From contig JBEBSR010000005.1 of NCBI GenBank assembly GCA_040394195.1, forward strand, positions 15,188-79,187: DNA of 64,000 nt. Reading direction: 5' to 3'. The DNA is from Wohlfahrtiimonas larvae_A. GTDB taxonomy: Bacteria; Pseudomonadota; Gammaproteobacteria; Cardiobacteriales; Wohlfahrtiimonadaceae. The position numbers and the translations under genes were made by a program. Below are positions 9,078 to 17,723 of the stretch, one piece after another. Each line of letters starts with the position of its first letter. Positions within the stretch are counted from its first letter, which is position 1. Below the pieces are notes generated by a model. It searched no databases, was not told where the DNA came from, and saw only the letters and a list, made by a program, of their open reading frames with translations.

Positions 9078-9752
9078 ATGATGATATCAGTTTTAATAGT
9101 TGAAGATGATCCAATGGTAGCAGAGCTGAACCGCTTGTATACTGAGAAGATTGATGGCTTTCATGTTATTAAAATTGTTAATAATGGGCGAGATGCTATC
9201 GATTTTTTGAGTAATCATAGTGTGCATTTAGTTTTACTGGATGTGTTTATGCCACATATGCAGGGATTAGCAGTACTCAAAAAAATCAAGTCATCATTCT
9301 CAGATGTGAATGTCATTATGATTACTGCTAATAGGGCAAGTTTAGATATTAAAACTGCATTAAATCATGGCGTGATAGATTATATAGTGAAGCCTTTTAC
9401 CTTTGAAAGATTTCAATCAACACTTTTAGCTTTTAGTCAAAGATACAAAATATTGCATTCAGAGGAAGAGTTGACACAATCTGCTTTGGACAAAATTATC
9501 TCTATAGATATACCTAAATTACAAAGCCAACACCCTAAAGGGATTAATGAGCAAACATTATTAACAATTAAAAAGCTCATAAAAGATTTTACTCATACTT
9601 TTACTGTGACAGAAATTGCCGACATTAGTGGTTTGTCACGCATATCACTAAAGAAATATTTAGACTATCTTGAAAATCAAGGAGAATTAGAAAGCGAGTT
9701 GCTTTATTCCACAATGGGTAGACCTGCGAAGCTATACAAAATATCTAATTAG
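9078..9752 (+). CDS. citB: CitB/DcuR-type response regulator
   Basis: This 224-residue regulator starts three bases after the kinase gene. The receiver domain (about 1-120) has the acidic pair ED at 9-10, the phosphoacceptor Asp55 in LVLLDVFMP, and VKPF near 107. The C-terminal part (about 160-224) holds the helix-turn-helix typical of the CitB/DpiA/DcuR group (FTVTEIADISGLSRISLKKY). It is predicted to activate the citrate genes when phosphorylated by CitA. Here the regulators are co-oriented with the operon and lie at its far end, unlike the divergent citAB of enterobacteria. Confidence 0.9.
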   Translation: MMISVLIVEDDPMVAELNRLYTEKIDGFHVIKIVNNGRDAIDFLSNHSVHLVLLDVFMPHMQGLAVLKKIKSSFSDVNVIMITANRASLDIKTALNHGVIDYIVKPFTFERFQSTLLAFSQRYKILHSEEELTQSALDKIISIDIPKLQSQHPKGINEQTLLTIKKLIKDFTHTFTVTEIADISGLSRISLKKYLDYLENQGELESELLYSTMGRPAKLYKISN

Positions 9753-9761
9753 TTTCTAAAA

Positions 9762-9785
9762 AGCTGAATATGTTTCATATCCAGC
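9762..9785 (-). terminator. Terminator between convergent citB and nhaA
   Basis: GCTGAATATG at 9763-9772 pairs with CATATCCAGC at 9776-9785 with one mismatch and a three-base loop. On the minus strand the stem is followed by a T run, so it fits best as the nhaA terminator. It may also slow plus-strand transcripts from citB. Confidence 0.65.
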
Positions 9786-9795
9786 CTAGTTATAT

Positions 9796-10941
9796 TTACT
9801 TAACTTGCGGATGCAACCTCAAGATCATATAACCCAATCCACCTGATAAGAATGAGCCGATGAATACGCCGATTTTGCTTAAATCCTGCAATTCAGGTGA
9901 AACGAATGCCAACATGCTGATGAATAAACTCATTGTAAAGCCAATACCGCACAATAAGGCAACACCATAAACTTGTAGCCATGTTGCACCATTTGGGCGT
10001 TGGAATAAGCCTAATTTTTCACCCAAATACACGATACCGAAAATACCAATTTGCTTACCAAAGAATAAGCCTAAAGCAACACCTAAAACCACAGGATGAG
10101 CAAGCATAGATAATTCTAAGCCAGCAAATGAAACTCCTGCATTGGCAAAGCCAAAGATAGGAATGATCAAGAAGCTTACCCAATTGCTTAAGCTATGTTC
10201 CCAAGCAATCAATGGTGGTTCACCTTTTGCATTAAGGGCAACATTATTGAGCGGAATGGTTAAGGCTAAAGTTACACCTGCTAAAGTTGCATGAATGCCT
10301 GATTTTAAAACCATAAACCATAAGATTAAGCCAAATATGAGATATAGATACGGTGATGTTGCTTTTTTGAAGTTCAAAAATACGAGTGCAATGATGCTAA
10401 CTAATGCGCCTAATAGATACATTAAGCTCAACTCTTGTGTGTAAAACACAGCAATGACGATAATGGCTGCTAAATCATCAATGATGGCTAAAGCTGTTAA
10501 AAATATCTTGAGTGATAAAGGTACTCGGCTACCCAATAAAGCCAAAATACCTAATGCAAATGCGATATCTGTCGCTGTTGGGATTGCCCAACCATTCAAA
10601 GCAGCAGCATCGCCTTTGTTGAGATAGTAATAGATGACAGCGGGCACAGCTAAACCTGCCAATGCCGCTAATCCTGGTAAAATTCGTTGTGAATTAGTGG
10701 CTAATTCACCCACTAAAAATTCACGTTTAAGCTCTAAGCCAACGTAGAGAAAAAAGATCGCCATCAATGCATCATTAATCCAATGCAAAATGGATAAACC
10801 TGCAATATAGCTATTTAAAATTGAGAAATATGATTCTGCCAATGGACTATTGGCAATGAGTAATCCCAGTAATGCCAATATCATTAAAACGATGCCACCT
10901 GCTGTGGGTAAAGCAAAAAAGTACTGAAGTTTTTTATACAT
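9796..10941 (-). CDS. nhaA: Na+/H+ antiporter NhaA
   Basis: This inner-membrane antiporter of 381 residues exchanges Na+ for protons. It shows the NhaA hallmarks: ATDIAFALGILALLG, the paired aspartates in LAIIDDLAAI that bind Na+, and GIGFTMSLFI near the C-terminus. The ATG at 10941 is chosen over an upstream TTG because a GGGAGA ribosome binding site (10946-10951) lies four bases before it and would be inside the longer version. It could remove Na+ brought in by CitS-type symport, but that link is only positional. Confidence 0.94.
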   Translation of the reverse strand: MYKKLQYFFALPTAGGIVLMILALLGLLIANSPLAESYFSILNSYIAGLSILHWINDALMAIFFLYVGLELKREFLVGELATNSQRILPGLAALAGLAVPAVIYYYLNKGDAAALNGWAIPTATDIAFALGILALLGSRVPLSLKIFLTALAIIDDLAAIIVIAVFYTQELSLMYLLGALVSIIALVFLNFKKATSPYLYLIFGLILWFMVLKSGIHATLAGVTLALTIPLNNVALNAKGEPPLIAWEHSLSNWVSFLIIPIFGFANAGVSFAGLELSMLAHPVVLGVALGLFFGKQIGIFGIVYLGEKLGLFQRPNGATWLQVYGVALLCGIGFTMSLFISMLAFVSPELQDLSKIGVFIGSFLSGGLGYMILRLHPQVK

Positions 10942-11101
10942 CCATTCTCCCAAAGTTGTATTTCATAAAAAACGTAAATTTACTAGAAAGTGACAGTAAA
11001 ACACAATATTTTTATTCAAAAATCGATAAAAGTTATAAATACATTTATTTTAAATATAAAAATTAGCATTGTTTTTGGAAGATTGTCCTTTGTTTTTAAA
11101 A

Positions 11102-11134
11102 CATAAAAAAACAGCCATAAAAATATGGCTGTTT
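11102..11134 (-). terminator. Terminator of the sugar-binding protein gene
   Basis: AACAGCCAT (11110-11118) and ATGGCTGTT (11125-11133) form a nine-base-pair stem. On the minus strand it is followed by a run of T, which places it 30 bases past the stop of the binding protein gene. Confidence 0.85.
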
Positions 11135-11162
11135 ATGTTGAATAATGAATGAGTTAGGCTAT

Positions 11163-12089
11163 TTATTGCACATTGCTTTTATCAATGACAATTAAATCTT
11201 GGTAGAAACGCTCAGGCACTTCTTCTTTTTTGATGCGTTTAACTGCAAACTCTAAGCCTTTTGCTGCTTGTGCGCCTGGGCCTTGATCAATTGTATTCAG
11301 CATTTTACCTTCTTTGATGTATTGCAATGCTAATGGTAATGCATCATAGCCAGAAACCAATACTTTACCTTCTAAGCCAGCATTTTCGATTGCTGTAATT
11401 GCGCCGATCGCCATATTGTCATTCGCTGCAAATACACCAACAACATCAGGATTCGCAGTTAGAATATTTGTCATCACATTCAATGCTTGTTCTGTTTCCC
11501 AGTTAGCTGTTTGTGATGCTACAACAGTAATTTCAGGTGCTTCAGAGAAAGCTTTCATCGCGCCTGCTTTACGTTGCTCGCCATTATCAACGCCTGGGAT
11601 ACCTTCTAGAATGACAACTTTACCTTTGCCACCTAATTCATCCACTAAGCGTTTTGCTGATTTATAGCCACCTTCAAAGTTATTCACGCCAACATAGTAA
11701 TAAGTTAAACCAGCTGCTTTTGCTGCATCTTTATCTAACTCTACGTCTAGATCAATGATTGGAATTCCCGCTTTTTCAGAATCGCTGAATACAGAAACGA
11801 AAGCATGGGAATCGTTTGGTGTCACAATGATTGCATCAACTTTAGAAGCAATCATATTTTCGACCAATGAAACTAATTGTTCAGTGGAGTCTTCTTTTTC
11901 TGCAACTTGTACAATGAGATCGATATTTTGTTCTTTTGCAGCTTTATCTGCACCTTCTTTCATGGCAATGAAATATTCATTGCTGAGGGTTTTCATAATG
12001 AGTGCGATTTTGGGTTTATCTGCTTGACCGAAAGCCATAACACTGAGTACAGTGATTGTTGCTAATAATGATTGTAATAGACGTTTCAT
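11163..12089 (-). CDS. Ribose-type ABC transporter periplasmic binding protein
   Basis: The 308-residue protein starts with a signal peptide (MKRLLQSLLATITVLSVMAF, probable cleavage after about residue 23). It has the two-lobed fold of the RbsB/type I sugar-binding family, seen in KPKIALIMKTLSNEYF, AIIVTPNDSHAF and GVFAANDNMAIGAITAI. It is transcribed divergently from the ATPase and permease genes of the same importer across a 143-base shared control region. It resembles ribose-binding proteins, but the exact sugar or nucleoside cannot be read. The neighbouring nucleoside-hydrolase-like gene favours ribose or a nucleoside. Confidence 0.85.
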   Translation of the reverse strand: MKRLLQSLLATITVLSVMAFGQADKPKIALIMKTLSNEYFIAMKEGADKAAKEQNIDLIVQVAEKEDSTEQLVSLVENMIASKVDAIIVTPNDSHAFVSVFSDSEKAGIPIIDLDVELDKDAAKAAGLTYYYVGVNNFEGGYKSAKRLVDELGGKGKVVILEGIPGVDNGEQRKAGAMKAFSEAPEITVVASQTANWETEQALNVMTNILTANPDVVGVFAANDNMAIGAITAIENAGLEGKVLVSGYDALPLALQYIKEGKMLNTIDQGPGAQAAKGLEFAVKRIKKEEVPERFYQDLIVIDKSNVQ

Positions 12090-12232
12090 ACTGATTTACC
12101 TCTGATTAATTGATATAGTAAAAATAGAGAAATCACAACAAAGCTTGATTATTATGTAGTAAAATTGTTAAGCAAGCAAATCTATACAGCAGTTGAAATT
12201 TTCATTAACTATTTAATTAAAAGAATAATGAT

Positions 12233-13726
12233 ATGAATGAAATAGATAGAAGAATTGTTTTCGAGATGCATGAAGTCACAAAGGCTTTTAATCAAGTGGA
12301 AGTCCTAAAAGGCGTAGATTTTACATTACATGCTGGTGAAGTTCACTGCTTGGTGGGTGAAAATGGCGCAGGTAAATCAACACTCTGTAAAATAATTGCA
12401 GGTGTTTACCCAGCCAATAGTGGTTCAATGACGTTGTTTGGGCAAGATTACAAACCTGCTACAGTGAAAGAAGCACAACAAAAAGGTATTGGCTTTATTC
12501 ATCAAGAATTATTATTAGTTTCTGAGCTGACAGTTTTAGAAAATATATTTCTTGGCAGTGAAAAGCACAATGCATTTGGTCAGATGAAATGGAAAGAGAT
12601 GTATGATCGTTCCAAGAAAGTGATCGATGAGTTGGAGCTCGACATTTCCCCAAATGCTAAAGTTAGTTCATTATCCATCGCACAGCAACAAATGGTGGAA
12701 ATCGCCAAAGCTATTTTACATGATTATAAAATCATCATTTTTGATGAGCCAACGGCATCTATATCCCGTAAAAATACTGAAACGCTCTTTAGAATCATTC
12801 ATCAATTGAAAGCAAAAGGCGTTGGTATGGTTTATATTTCCCATCGATTAGAAGAATTCAATCATATTGCTGATCGAGTTACTGTTTTACGCGATGGCGT
12901 TCGCACAGGCACTATGCTTTATAAAGATACCAATAATAATGAAATCATTAAATTAATGGTTGGGCGGGAGATCAAAGCATCCAATGAAGAAGATTATACG
13001 GATTATAGTCATATTAAACTCAGCGTGAAAAACCTCGAAAATCCTCATGTACAAAAATTATCGTTTGATGTGCATGCAGGTGAAATTTTAGGCTTTGCAG
13101 GCTTAGTAGGATCAGGTCGAACAGAAATTCTTCGTGCAATGTTTGGTGCAGATGAAAGCAGTGGTGAAATTTATATTGATAGCGTTCATAAACATATTCG
13201 TTCACCGAAAGATGCTGTAGATTCTGGCATTGGTTTACTGACAGAAGATCGAAAAGGGCAAGGCTTGGTGCTCGGTACAAGTATTCGCAAAAATGTGACT
13301 TTGCCGATATTGCATAGATTATGGAACGGTTTATTCATTGATCAAAAGAAAGAAAAAGCGTGTGTTCAAAAGAATTTAGAAAAACTTCGCATTGTGGCAA
13401 GTAGCCAAGAGCAAACTGCAGGAACATTATCAGGTGGGAATCAGCAGAAAGTAGTATTAGCACGTTGGTTAGAAAGTGGTGTGAAAATTCTATTTTTTGA
13501 TGAGCCAACACGCGGTATTGATGTCGGTGCAAAAGCTGAAATTTATGACTTAATGCGTGAATTTACAAAAGAAGGTGGCACAGTTGTGATGGTTTCATCA
13601 GATTTGCCTGAACTCTTATTATTATCCAATCGTATTATGGTGATGCGACAAGGAAAAATGGTAGGAGAAGTTTCACGAAAAGATGCGACAGAGGAAAAAT
13701 TGATGCACTTAATGGTGGGCGTATAA
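12233..13726 (+). CDS. Ribose-type ABC transporter ATPase (two nucleotide-binding domains)
   Basis: This 497-residue protein has two fused ABC domains as in RbsA and MglA. The first has Walker A GENGAGKST near 43-51, signature LSIAQQQMVEIAKAI and Walker B IIFDEPTAS. The second has a degenerate P-loop region (GLVGSGRTE), an LSGGNQQKVVLARWL signature and ILFFDEPTRGID. It powers the importer formed with the permease 60 bases downstream. A four-unit 8-base tandem repeat lies in that gap. Confidence 0.9.
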   Translation: MNEIDRRIVFEMHEVTKAFNQVEVLKGVDFTLHAGEVHCLVGENGAGKSTLCKIIAGVYPANSGSMTLFGQDYKPATVKEAQQKGIGFIHQELLLVSELTVLENIFLGSEKHNAFGQMKWKEMYDRSKKVIDELELDISPNAKVSSLSIAQQQMVEIAKAILHDYKIIIFDEPTASISRKNTETLFRIIHQLKAKGVGMVYISHRLEEFNHIADRVTVLRDGVRTGTMLYKDTNNNEIIKLMVGREIKASNEEDYTDYSHIKLSVKNLENPHVQKLSFDVHAGEILGFAGLVGSGRTEILRAMFGADESSGEIYIDSVHKHIRSPKDAVDSGIGLLTEDRKGQGLVLGTSIRKNVTLPILHRLWNGLFIDQKKEKACVQKNLEKLRIVASSQEQTAGTLSGGNQQKVVLARWLESGVKILFFDEPTRGIDVGAKAEIYDLMREFTKEGGTVVMVSSDLPELLLLSNRIMVMRQGKMVGEVSRKDATEEKLMHLMVGV

Positions 13727-13739
13727 ATCCATTAATCTC

Positions 13740-13771
13740 AAAATATTAAAATATTAAAATATTAAAATATT
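13740..13771 (+). repeat. Four tandem copies of AAAATATT before the permease gene
   Basis: Four perfect copies of the octamer AAAATATT occupy 13740-13747, 13748-13755, 13756-13763 and 13764-13771. They lie between the ATPase stop and the permease ribosome binding site (AGGTGA at 13773-13778). Copy number could change by slippage and alter spacing in the intercistronic leader. There is no coding effect, since the repeat is outside both frames. Confidence 0.9.
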
Positions 13772-13785
13772 TAGGTGACATAATT

Positions 13786-14826
13786 ATGCAAAAACTAACA
13801 AAATCATCTGCACTTGCCATTATATCCAATCTCGGGATTGGCCTTGTTTTAGTTGGGCTTGTGATTGGTATGAGTTTCGCTTCGCCTGTATTCTTAAAAA
13901 CGAATAATATCGTGAATATTCTCCTGCAAGTGGCGACAATTTCCATCATCGCAACAGGAATGACTTATGTCATTTTAACTGGTGGGATCGATTTATCAGT
14001 AGGATCAATCGTTGCATTGAGCGCTGTGTGTTTAGGTACATTCATTCATGCAGGGATGAAATGGATTGGTCAAGATCCCTCGCAATTCATGGTGCTTCTG
14101 GTTGTGGCTCTGTCCATTATTGGAGCGATTTTAGTAGGCACGATATGTGGCTTAATCAATGGCTTTGTAATTGTCTGTATGAAGGTTCCACCTTTCATTG
14201 CAACGTTGGGTATGATGGGGATTGCACGTGGTTTAGCTTTAACTATTGCAGGTGGTAAAACGCTTTATAGTTTCCCACAATCATTACGTTATTTGGGTAA
14301 TGGTAAAATTCCTGTGACAGAAAGTTTCAGTTTGCCTGTGCCTGTTATTATCGCTTTTGCAGTTGTGATGGTGAGTTATTATGTATTAACTCAAACGAGA
14401 TTCGGTCGACAGATTTATGCATTGGGTGGCAATCGTGAAGCAGTGCGTTTATCAGGTATTAATGTTTCTTGGTTAGAAATTCGTGCATATATTATTAATG
14501 GTGGCTTAGCTGCATTAGGTGCAGTGATTTTAGTAGGGCGCTTGAATGCCGCGCAACCAATCGCAGGCGATGGTTATGAATTGGATGCCATTGCTGCAAC
14601 TGTAATTGGCGGAACAAGTTTAGTGGGCGGTGTTGGTTCTGTGATTGGCACAGCAATTGGTGCATTGATCATGGGCGTTTTACAAAATGGTTTAACATTG
14701 CTCAACGTAGCATCTTACTCACAAAGATTGATTATTGGTGTTGTGATTATTCTTGCGGTTTTCTTAGATCAAGTACGCCGAGGCCAGGTTTCTTTTACAT
14801 TCATTACACGTTGGTTTAAGCGATAA
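13786..14826 (+). CDS. Ribose-type ABC transporter permease
   Basis: The 346-residue, roughly ten-helix membrane protein belongs to the RbsC/AraH permease family. Typical stretches are LTGGIDLSVGSIVALSAV near 65-82, VPPFIATLGMMGIARG, and DAIAATVIGGTSLVGG near the C-terminus. It forms the membrane channel for the importer whose ATPase lies just upstream and whose binding protein is divergent. Its stop is 17 bases before the next gene, a secreted nucleoside-hydrolase-like protein, which implies one operon. Confidence 0.9.
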   Translation: MQKLTKSSALAIISNLGIGLVLVGLVIGMSFASPVFLKTNNIVNILLQVATISIIATGMTYVILTGGIDLSVGSIVALSAVCLGTFIHAGMKWIGQDPSQFMVLLVVALSIIGAILVGTICGLINGFVIVCMKVPPFIATLGMMGIARGLALTIAGGKTLYSFPQSLRYLGNGKIPVTESFSLPVPVIIAFAVVMVSYYVLTQTRFGRQIYALGGNREAVRLSGINVSWLEIRAYIINGGLAALGAVILVGRLNAAQPIAGDGYELDAIAATVIGGTSLVGGVGSVIGTAIGALIMGVLQNGLTLLNVASYSQRLIIGVVIILAVFLDQVRRGQVSFTFITRWFKR

Positions 14827-14843
14827 TAATTCCAGGAGATGAT

Positions 14844-15941
14844 ATGAAATCTACAAAAATATTATTAACCACAGCAGTGTTGGCAACTTCTATGACGATG
14901 ACGATGGCAAAAGAGAAAGTAATTCTAGATACAGATATGGTGGAACTATTTGATGATGGCTTAGCCATGATCATGCTCGCGAATTCCGATAAAGTAGATC
15001 TTCTCGGTGTAACAACAGTTTCGGGCAATACTTGGTCACGCGAAGGTACAGCGTACGCCATTAAGCAATTGGAACTAATTGATCGTATGGATATTCCTGT
15101 TGTTGAGGGAATTCGTTATCCTTTACGTGCAAGTCGTCATGAAGGTATTAAATTAGAGCAGCAAATGTTTGGCATTGGGCCTTCAAATTATTTAGGTTCG
15201 TTGGGCTATGATGAACGATCAACAGGCGAACCTAAATCTTGGGATGCTTTTTATAAAAAGATCTATCTTGAACCACCAAAAATGAAGCCAATTGAACGAG
15301 ATGCGGTTGATTTTATTATTGACACGATTCGTCAAAACCCGAATGAGGTCACAATTGCAGCAATTGGGCCGTGCACTAATGTTGCGATGGCAATTCGAAA
15401 AGATCCTGACATTATCCCATTAGTTAAGCGCATTATTTATATGGGTGGTGCTTTCGAAGTACCTGGTAATACATCACCAGCGGCTGAATTCAATTGGTGG
15501 TTTGATCCTGAAGCTGCAAAAATGTGTGTAAGAGCACCGTTTAAAGAGCAAATAGTTGTAGGGTTGGATGTTACAGATAAAGTATTTGTAACGAAAGATC
15601 GTTATGAAAAGATGAAAGCATTACCACGTTTATATCCTGCATTAAAAGATATGTTTTTAACAAGTTGGTATGAGCGTAAGTTTAAAGATCCTAAGGCAAC
15701 GTCATATGTTTGGGATTTATTAGTTTCAGCGATTATCATTGACCCATCAATCATTACAGAATCCAAAAATCAGTGGATTGATGTGAATACTGAATATACG
15801 CAGGATTATGGTAGAAGTTTAGCTTATACAATTCAAGGTCCATTGGGCACAAAGATCGCAAAAGTTGTTCATACCATTAATGAAGATAAATTCTGGGATT
15901 TAACGTTTGATTTGATTCAACAACCAGTTGTGAAGAAATAA
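14844..15941 (+). CDS. Secreted nucleoside-hydrolase-like protein
   Basis: The 365-residue protein has a signal peptide (residues 1-22) followed by an inosine-uridine hydrolase-type N-terminal calcium motif, DTDMVELFDD at 29-38. The usual spacing is DTDxGxDD, so this is a longer variant. GPCTNVAMAI and MGGAF loops are present. Where canonical enzymes have a catalytic histidine before the late aspartate (HD), this protein reads YVWDLL, so Trp replaces His. It probably acts in the periplasm, releasing a base and a ribose-like sugar that the adjacent ABC importer could take up. Its real substrate is uncertain because of the altered active site. Confidence 0.75.
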   Translation: MKSTKILLTTAVLATSMTMTMAKEKVILDTDMVELFDDGLAMIMLANSDKVDLLGVTTVSGNTWSREGTAYAIKQLELIDRMDIPVVEGIRYPLRASRHEGIKLEQQMFGIGPSNYLGSLGYDERSTGEPKSWDAFYKKIYLEPPKMKPIERDAVDFIIDTIRQNPNEVTIAAIGPCTNVAMAIRKDPDIIPLVKRIIYMGGAFEVPGNTSPAAEFNWWFDPEAAKMCVRAPFKEQIVVGLDVTDKVFVTKDRYEKMKALPRLYPALKDMFLTSWYERKFKDPKATSYVWDLLVSAIIIDPSIITESKNQWIDVNTEYTQDYGRSLAYTIQGPLGTKIAKVVHTINEDKFWDLTFDLIQQPVVKK

Positions 15942-15948
15942 TGGAAAG

Positions 15949-15988
15949 TAAATCTAAGCATTATCCCGAAAAATGATGCTTAGATTTA
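15949..15988. terminator. Long hairpin between two convergent transport operons
   Basis: TAAATCTAAGCAT at 15949-15961 is perfectly complementary to ATGCTTAGATTTA at 15976-15988, a 13-base-pair stem. Neither side has a strong T run, so termination would be weak. Its place between the convergent hydrolase and ABC ATPase genes still fits a shared transcript end. Confidence 0.55.
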
Positions 15989-15997
15989 TAAAATTAT

Positions 15998-16798
15998 TTA
16001 ACCCAGCAACAAGGCATCATCACTCACTTTGGTGCCTTTTTTATGTTCAAACAATTCTAGCAAATCAGAAATGCTCAAATTCTCACGAACTTCACCTGAA
16101 ACATCCAGCATGATTTCCCCTTGATGGAGCATGATGGTTCTTGTGCCATACGTTAAAGCTTGTTGCATTGAGTGTGTTACCATCAATGTTGTGAGCTTAT
16201 TTTGGCGTACAATTTTATCCGTCAACTGTAAAACGAAAGATGCCGTTTTAGGATCAAGTGCAGCGGTATGTTCATCCAATAATAAAATTTTAGAAGGTTG
16301 CAGGGAAGACATTAATAAGCTAATGGCTTGGCGTTGTCCGCCTGATAATAAGCCCATACTATCGCCTAATCGGTTTTCTAAGCCTAAATTCAATGTTGCT
16401 AAATGTTCACGAAAGATTTTTCTGCGCTCTTCTGTAATTGCTGAACCTAATCCTAAACCTGATTCATCATTTCTACCATAAGCAAGTGCCATATTTTCCT
16501 CAATGGTTAATGCTTCGCAAGTGCCTACCATTGGATCTTGGAAAACACGCGCCACCATATTTGCACGCTTAGAAACTGAATGGTTCGTCACATCAATATC
16601 ATTGATTTTGATCGTGCCTTCTGTCACAGGAATATCACCACTGATTACATTCAATAACGTAGATTTACCTGCACCATTACTACCAATCACTGTCACAAAT
16701 TCACCTTCACGAATCGTTAAGCTGATCTTTCTAATGGCGATGTTTTCCAAAGGAGTATGCTCATTAAAAATGACACGAATATCTTTTAATTGCATCAT
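15998..16798 (-). CDS. ABC transporter ATPase of a TrpXYZ-like importer
   Basis: The 266-residue ABC ATPase has Walker A GSNGAGKST near 37-45, a Q-loop with VFQDP, signature LLSGGQRQAISLLM and Walker B KILLLDEHTAALD. The start overlaps the permease stop by four bases (ATGA); a second ATG one codon later is equally possible. With the permease and binding protein upstream it forms an importer of the family often annotated 'ABC transport system', some members of which move tryptophan or tyrosine. The substrate here is unknown. Confidence 0.88.
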   Translation of the reverse strand: MMQLKDIRVIFNEHTPLENIAIRKISLTIREGEFVTVIGSNGAGKSTLLNVISGDIPVTEGTIKINDIDVTNHSVSKRANMVARVFQDPMVGTCEALTIEENMALAYGRNDESGLGLGSAITEERRKIFREHLATLNLGLENRLGDSMGLLSGGQRQAISLLMSSLQPSKILLLDEHTAALDPKTASFVLQLTDKIVRQNKLTTLMVTHSMQQALTYGTRTIMLHQGEIMLDVSGEVRENLSISDLLELFEHKKGTKVSDDALLLG

Positions 16799-17706
16799 GA
16801 TGGTTTTCTCCTTCTCATTCTTTTAAATTTTGTTTTGATTTGTGGCAATACCAAGGCAATTACGACTAAAACGGCTGTGATTAAGTTTAAATCTTGTGCA
16901 CCAATGCCGATTTTATTCAATGGTCCGCTATGAAGTGCTAATGCGATGAATAAGCGATATAAGATTGCACCTACAATCACGGAAAGGGTAATCCAGAAGA
17001 TTTTTCTTGAAGTGATCAGCGTTTCACCAATGATCACAGCGGCTAAGCCAATCACGATTGTGCCAATGCCAATGGAAATATCCGCACCGCCTTGTGTTTG
17101 CACATATAAAGCACCGCCCAAAGCAATCAAAGCATTTGATAGCATCATGCCCAAATAAGTCATCACATTAGTATTAATGCCTTGTGCGCGGGACATTCGA
17201 GGATTAGCGCCCGTTGCACGGAGTGATAAACCAGTTTGGCTTTTAAAGAAACGATCTAATAACAGCTTAATTGCAATCACAAATAGGAAAATGATCAAAG
17301 GTTTTACCCAAAATTGATTGCTGTAATCTTCTGCAATGAATGGGCTGAAAATCGTTGGGTCCCAAATGATAGGCACGTTAGGCGCGCCCATAATTCGTAG
17401 GTTCACAGAATAAAGCGCGATCATTACCAATATACTTGCCAATAATTGCATGATTCTTAATGAAACATTGAGCCAAGCTGTGACAAAACCTGCCATTGCA
17501 CCGCCTAATGTGCCAAGCAATGTTGCGAGCCAAGGATTCATACCAGAAACGATACAAATGGCACAAATTGCACCGCCTAAAGGGAAACTGCCATCGGCGG
17601 TTAAGTCAGGGAAGTTTAAGATACGAAATGAAATTAAGACGCCAAGGGCAACCAATCCGTAGATCAGTCCAACTTCCAAGGCGCCAAATAAAGAAATTAA
17701 AGACAT
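16795..17706 (-). CDS. ABC transporter permease of a TrpXYZ-like importer
   Basis: This 303-residue inner-membrane protein has about eight to nine hydrophobic helices. It resembles branched-chain-amino-acid-type permeases (FRILNFPDLTADGSFPLGGA near the N-terminus, GIGTIVIGLAAVIIGE, RATGANPRMSRAQGI). It ends in a basic tail and overlaps the ATPase gene by four bases. The binding protein gene ends 17 bases upstream. Confidence 0.87.
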   Translation of the reverse strand: MSLISLFGALEVGLIYGLVALGVLISFRILNFPDLTADGSFPLGGAICAICIVSGMNPWLATLLGTLGGAMAGFVTAWLNVSLRIMQLLASILVMIALYSVNLRIMGAPNVPIIWDPTIFSPFIAEDYSNQFWVKPLIIFLFVIAIKLLLDRFFKSQTGLSLRATGANPRMSRAQGINTNVMTYLGMMLSNALIALGGALYVQTQGGADISIGIGTIVIGLAAVIIGETLITSRKIFWITLSVIVGAILYRLFIALALHSGPLNKIGIGAQDLNLITAVLVVIALVLPQIKTKFKRMRRRKPS

Positions 17707-17723
17707 TGATGCTCCAGAAAAAT

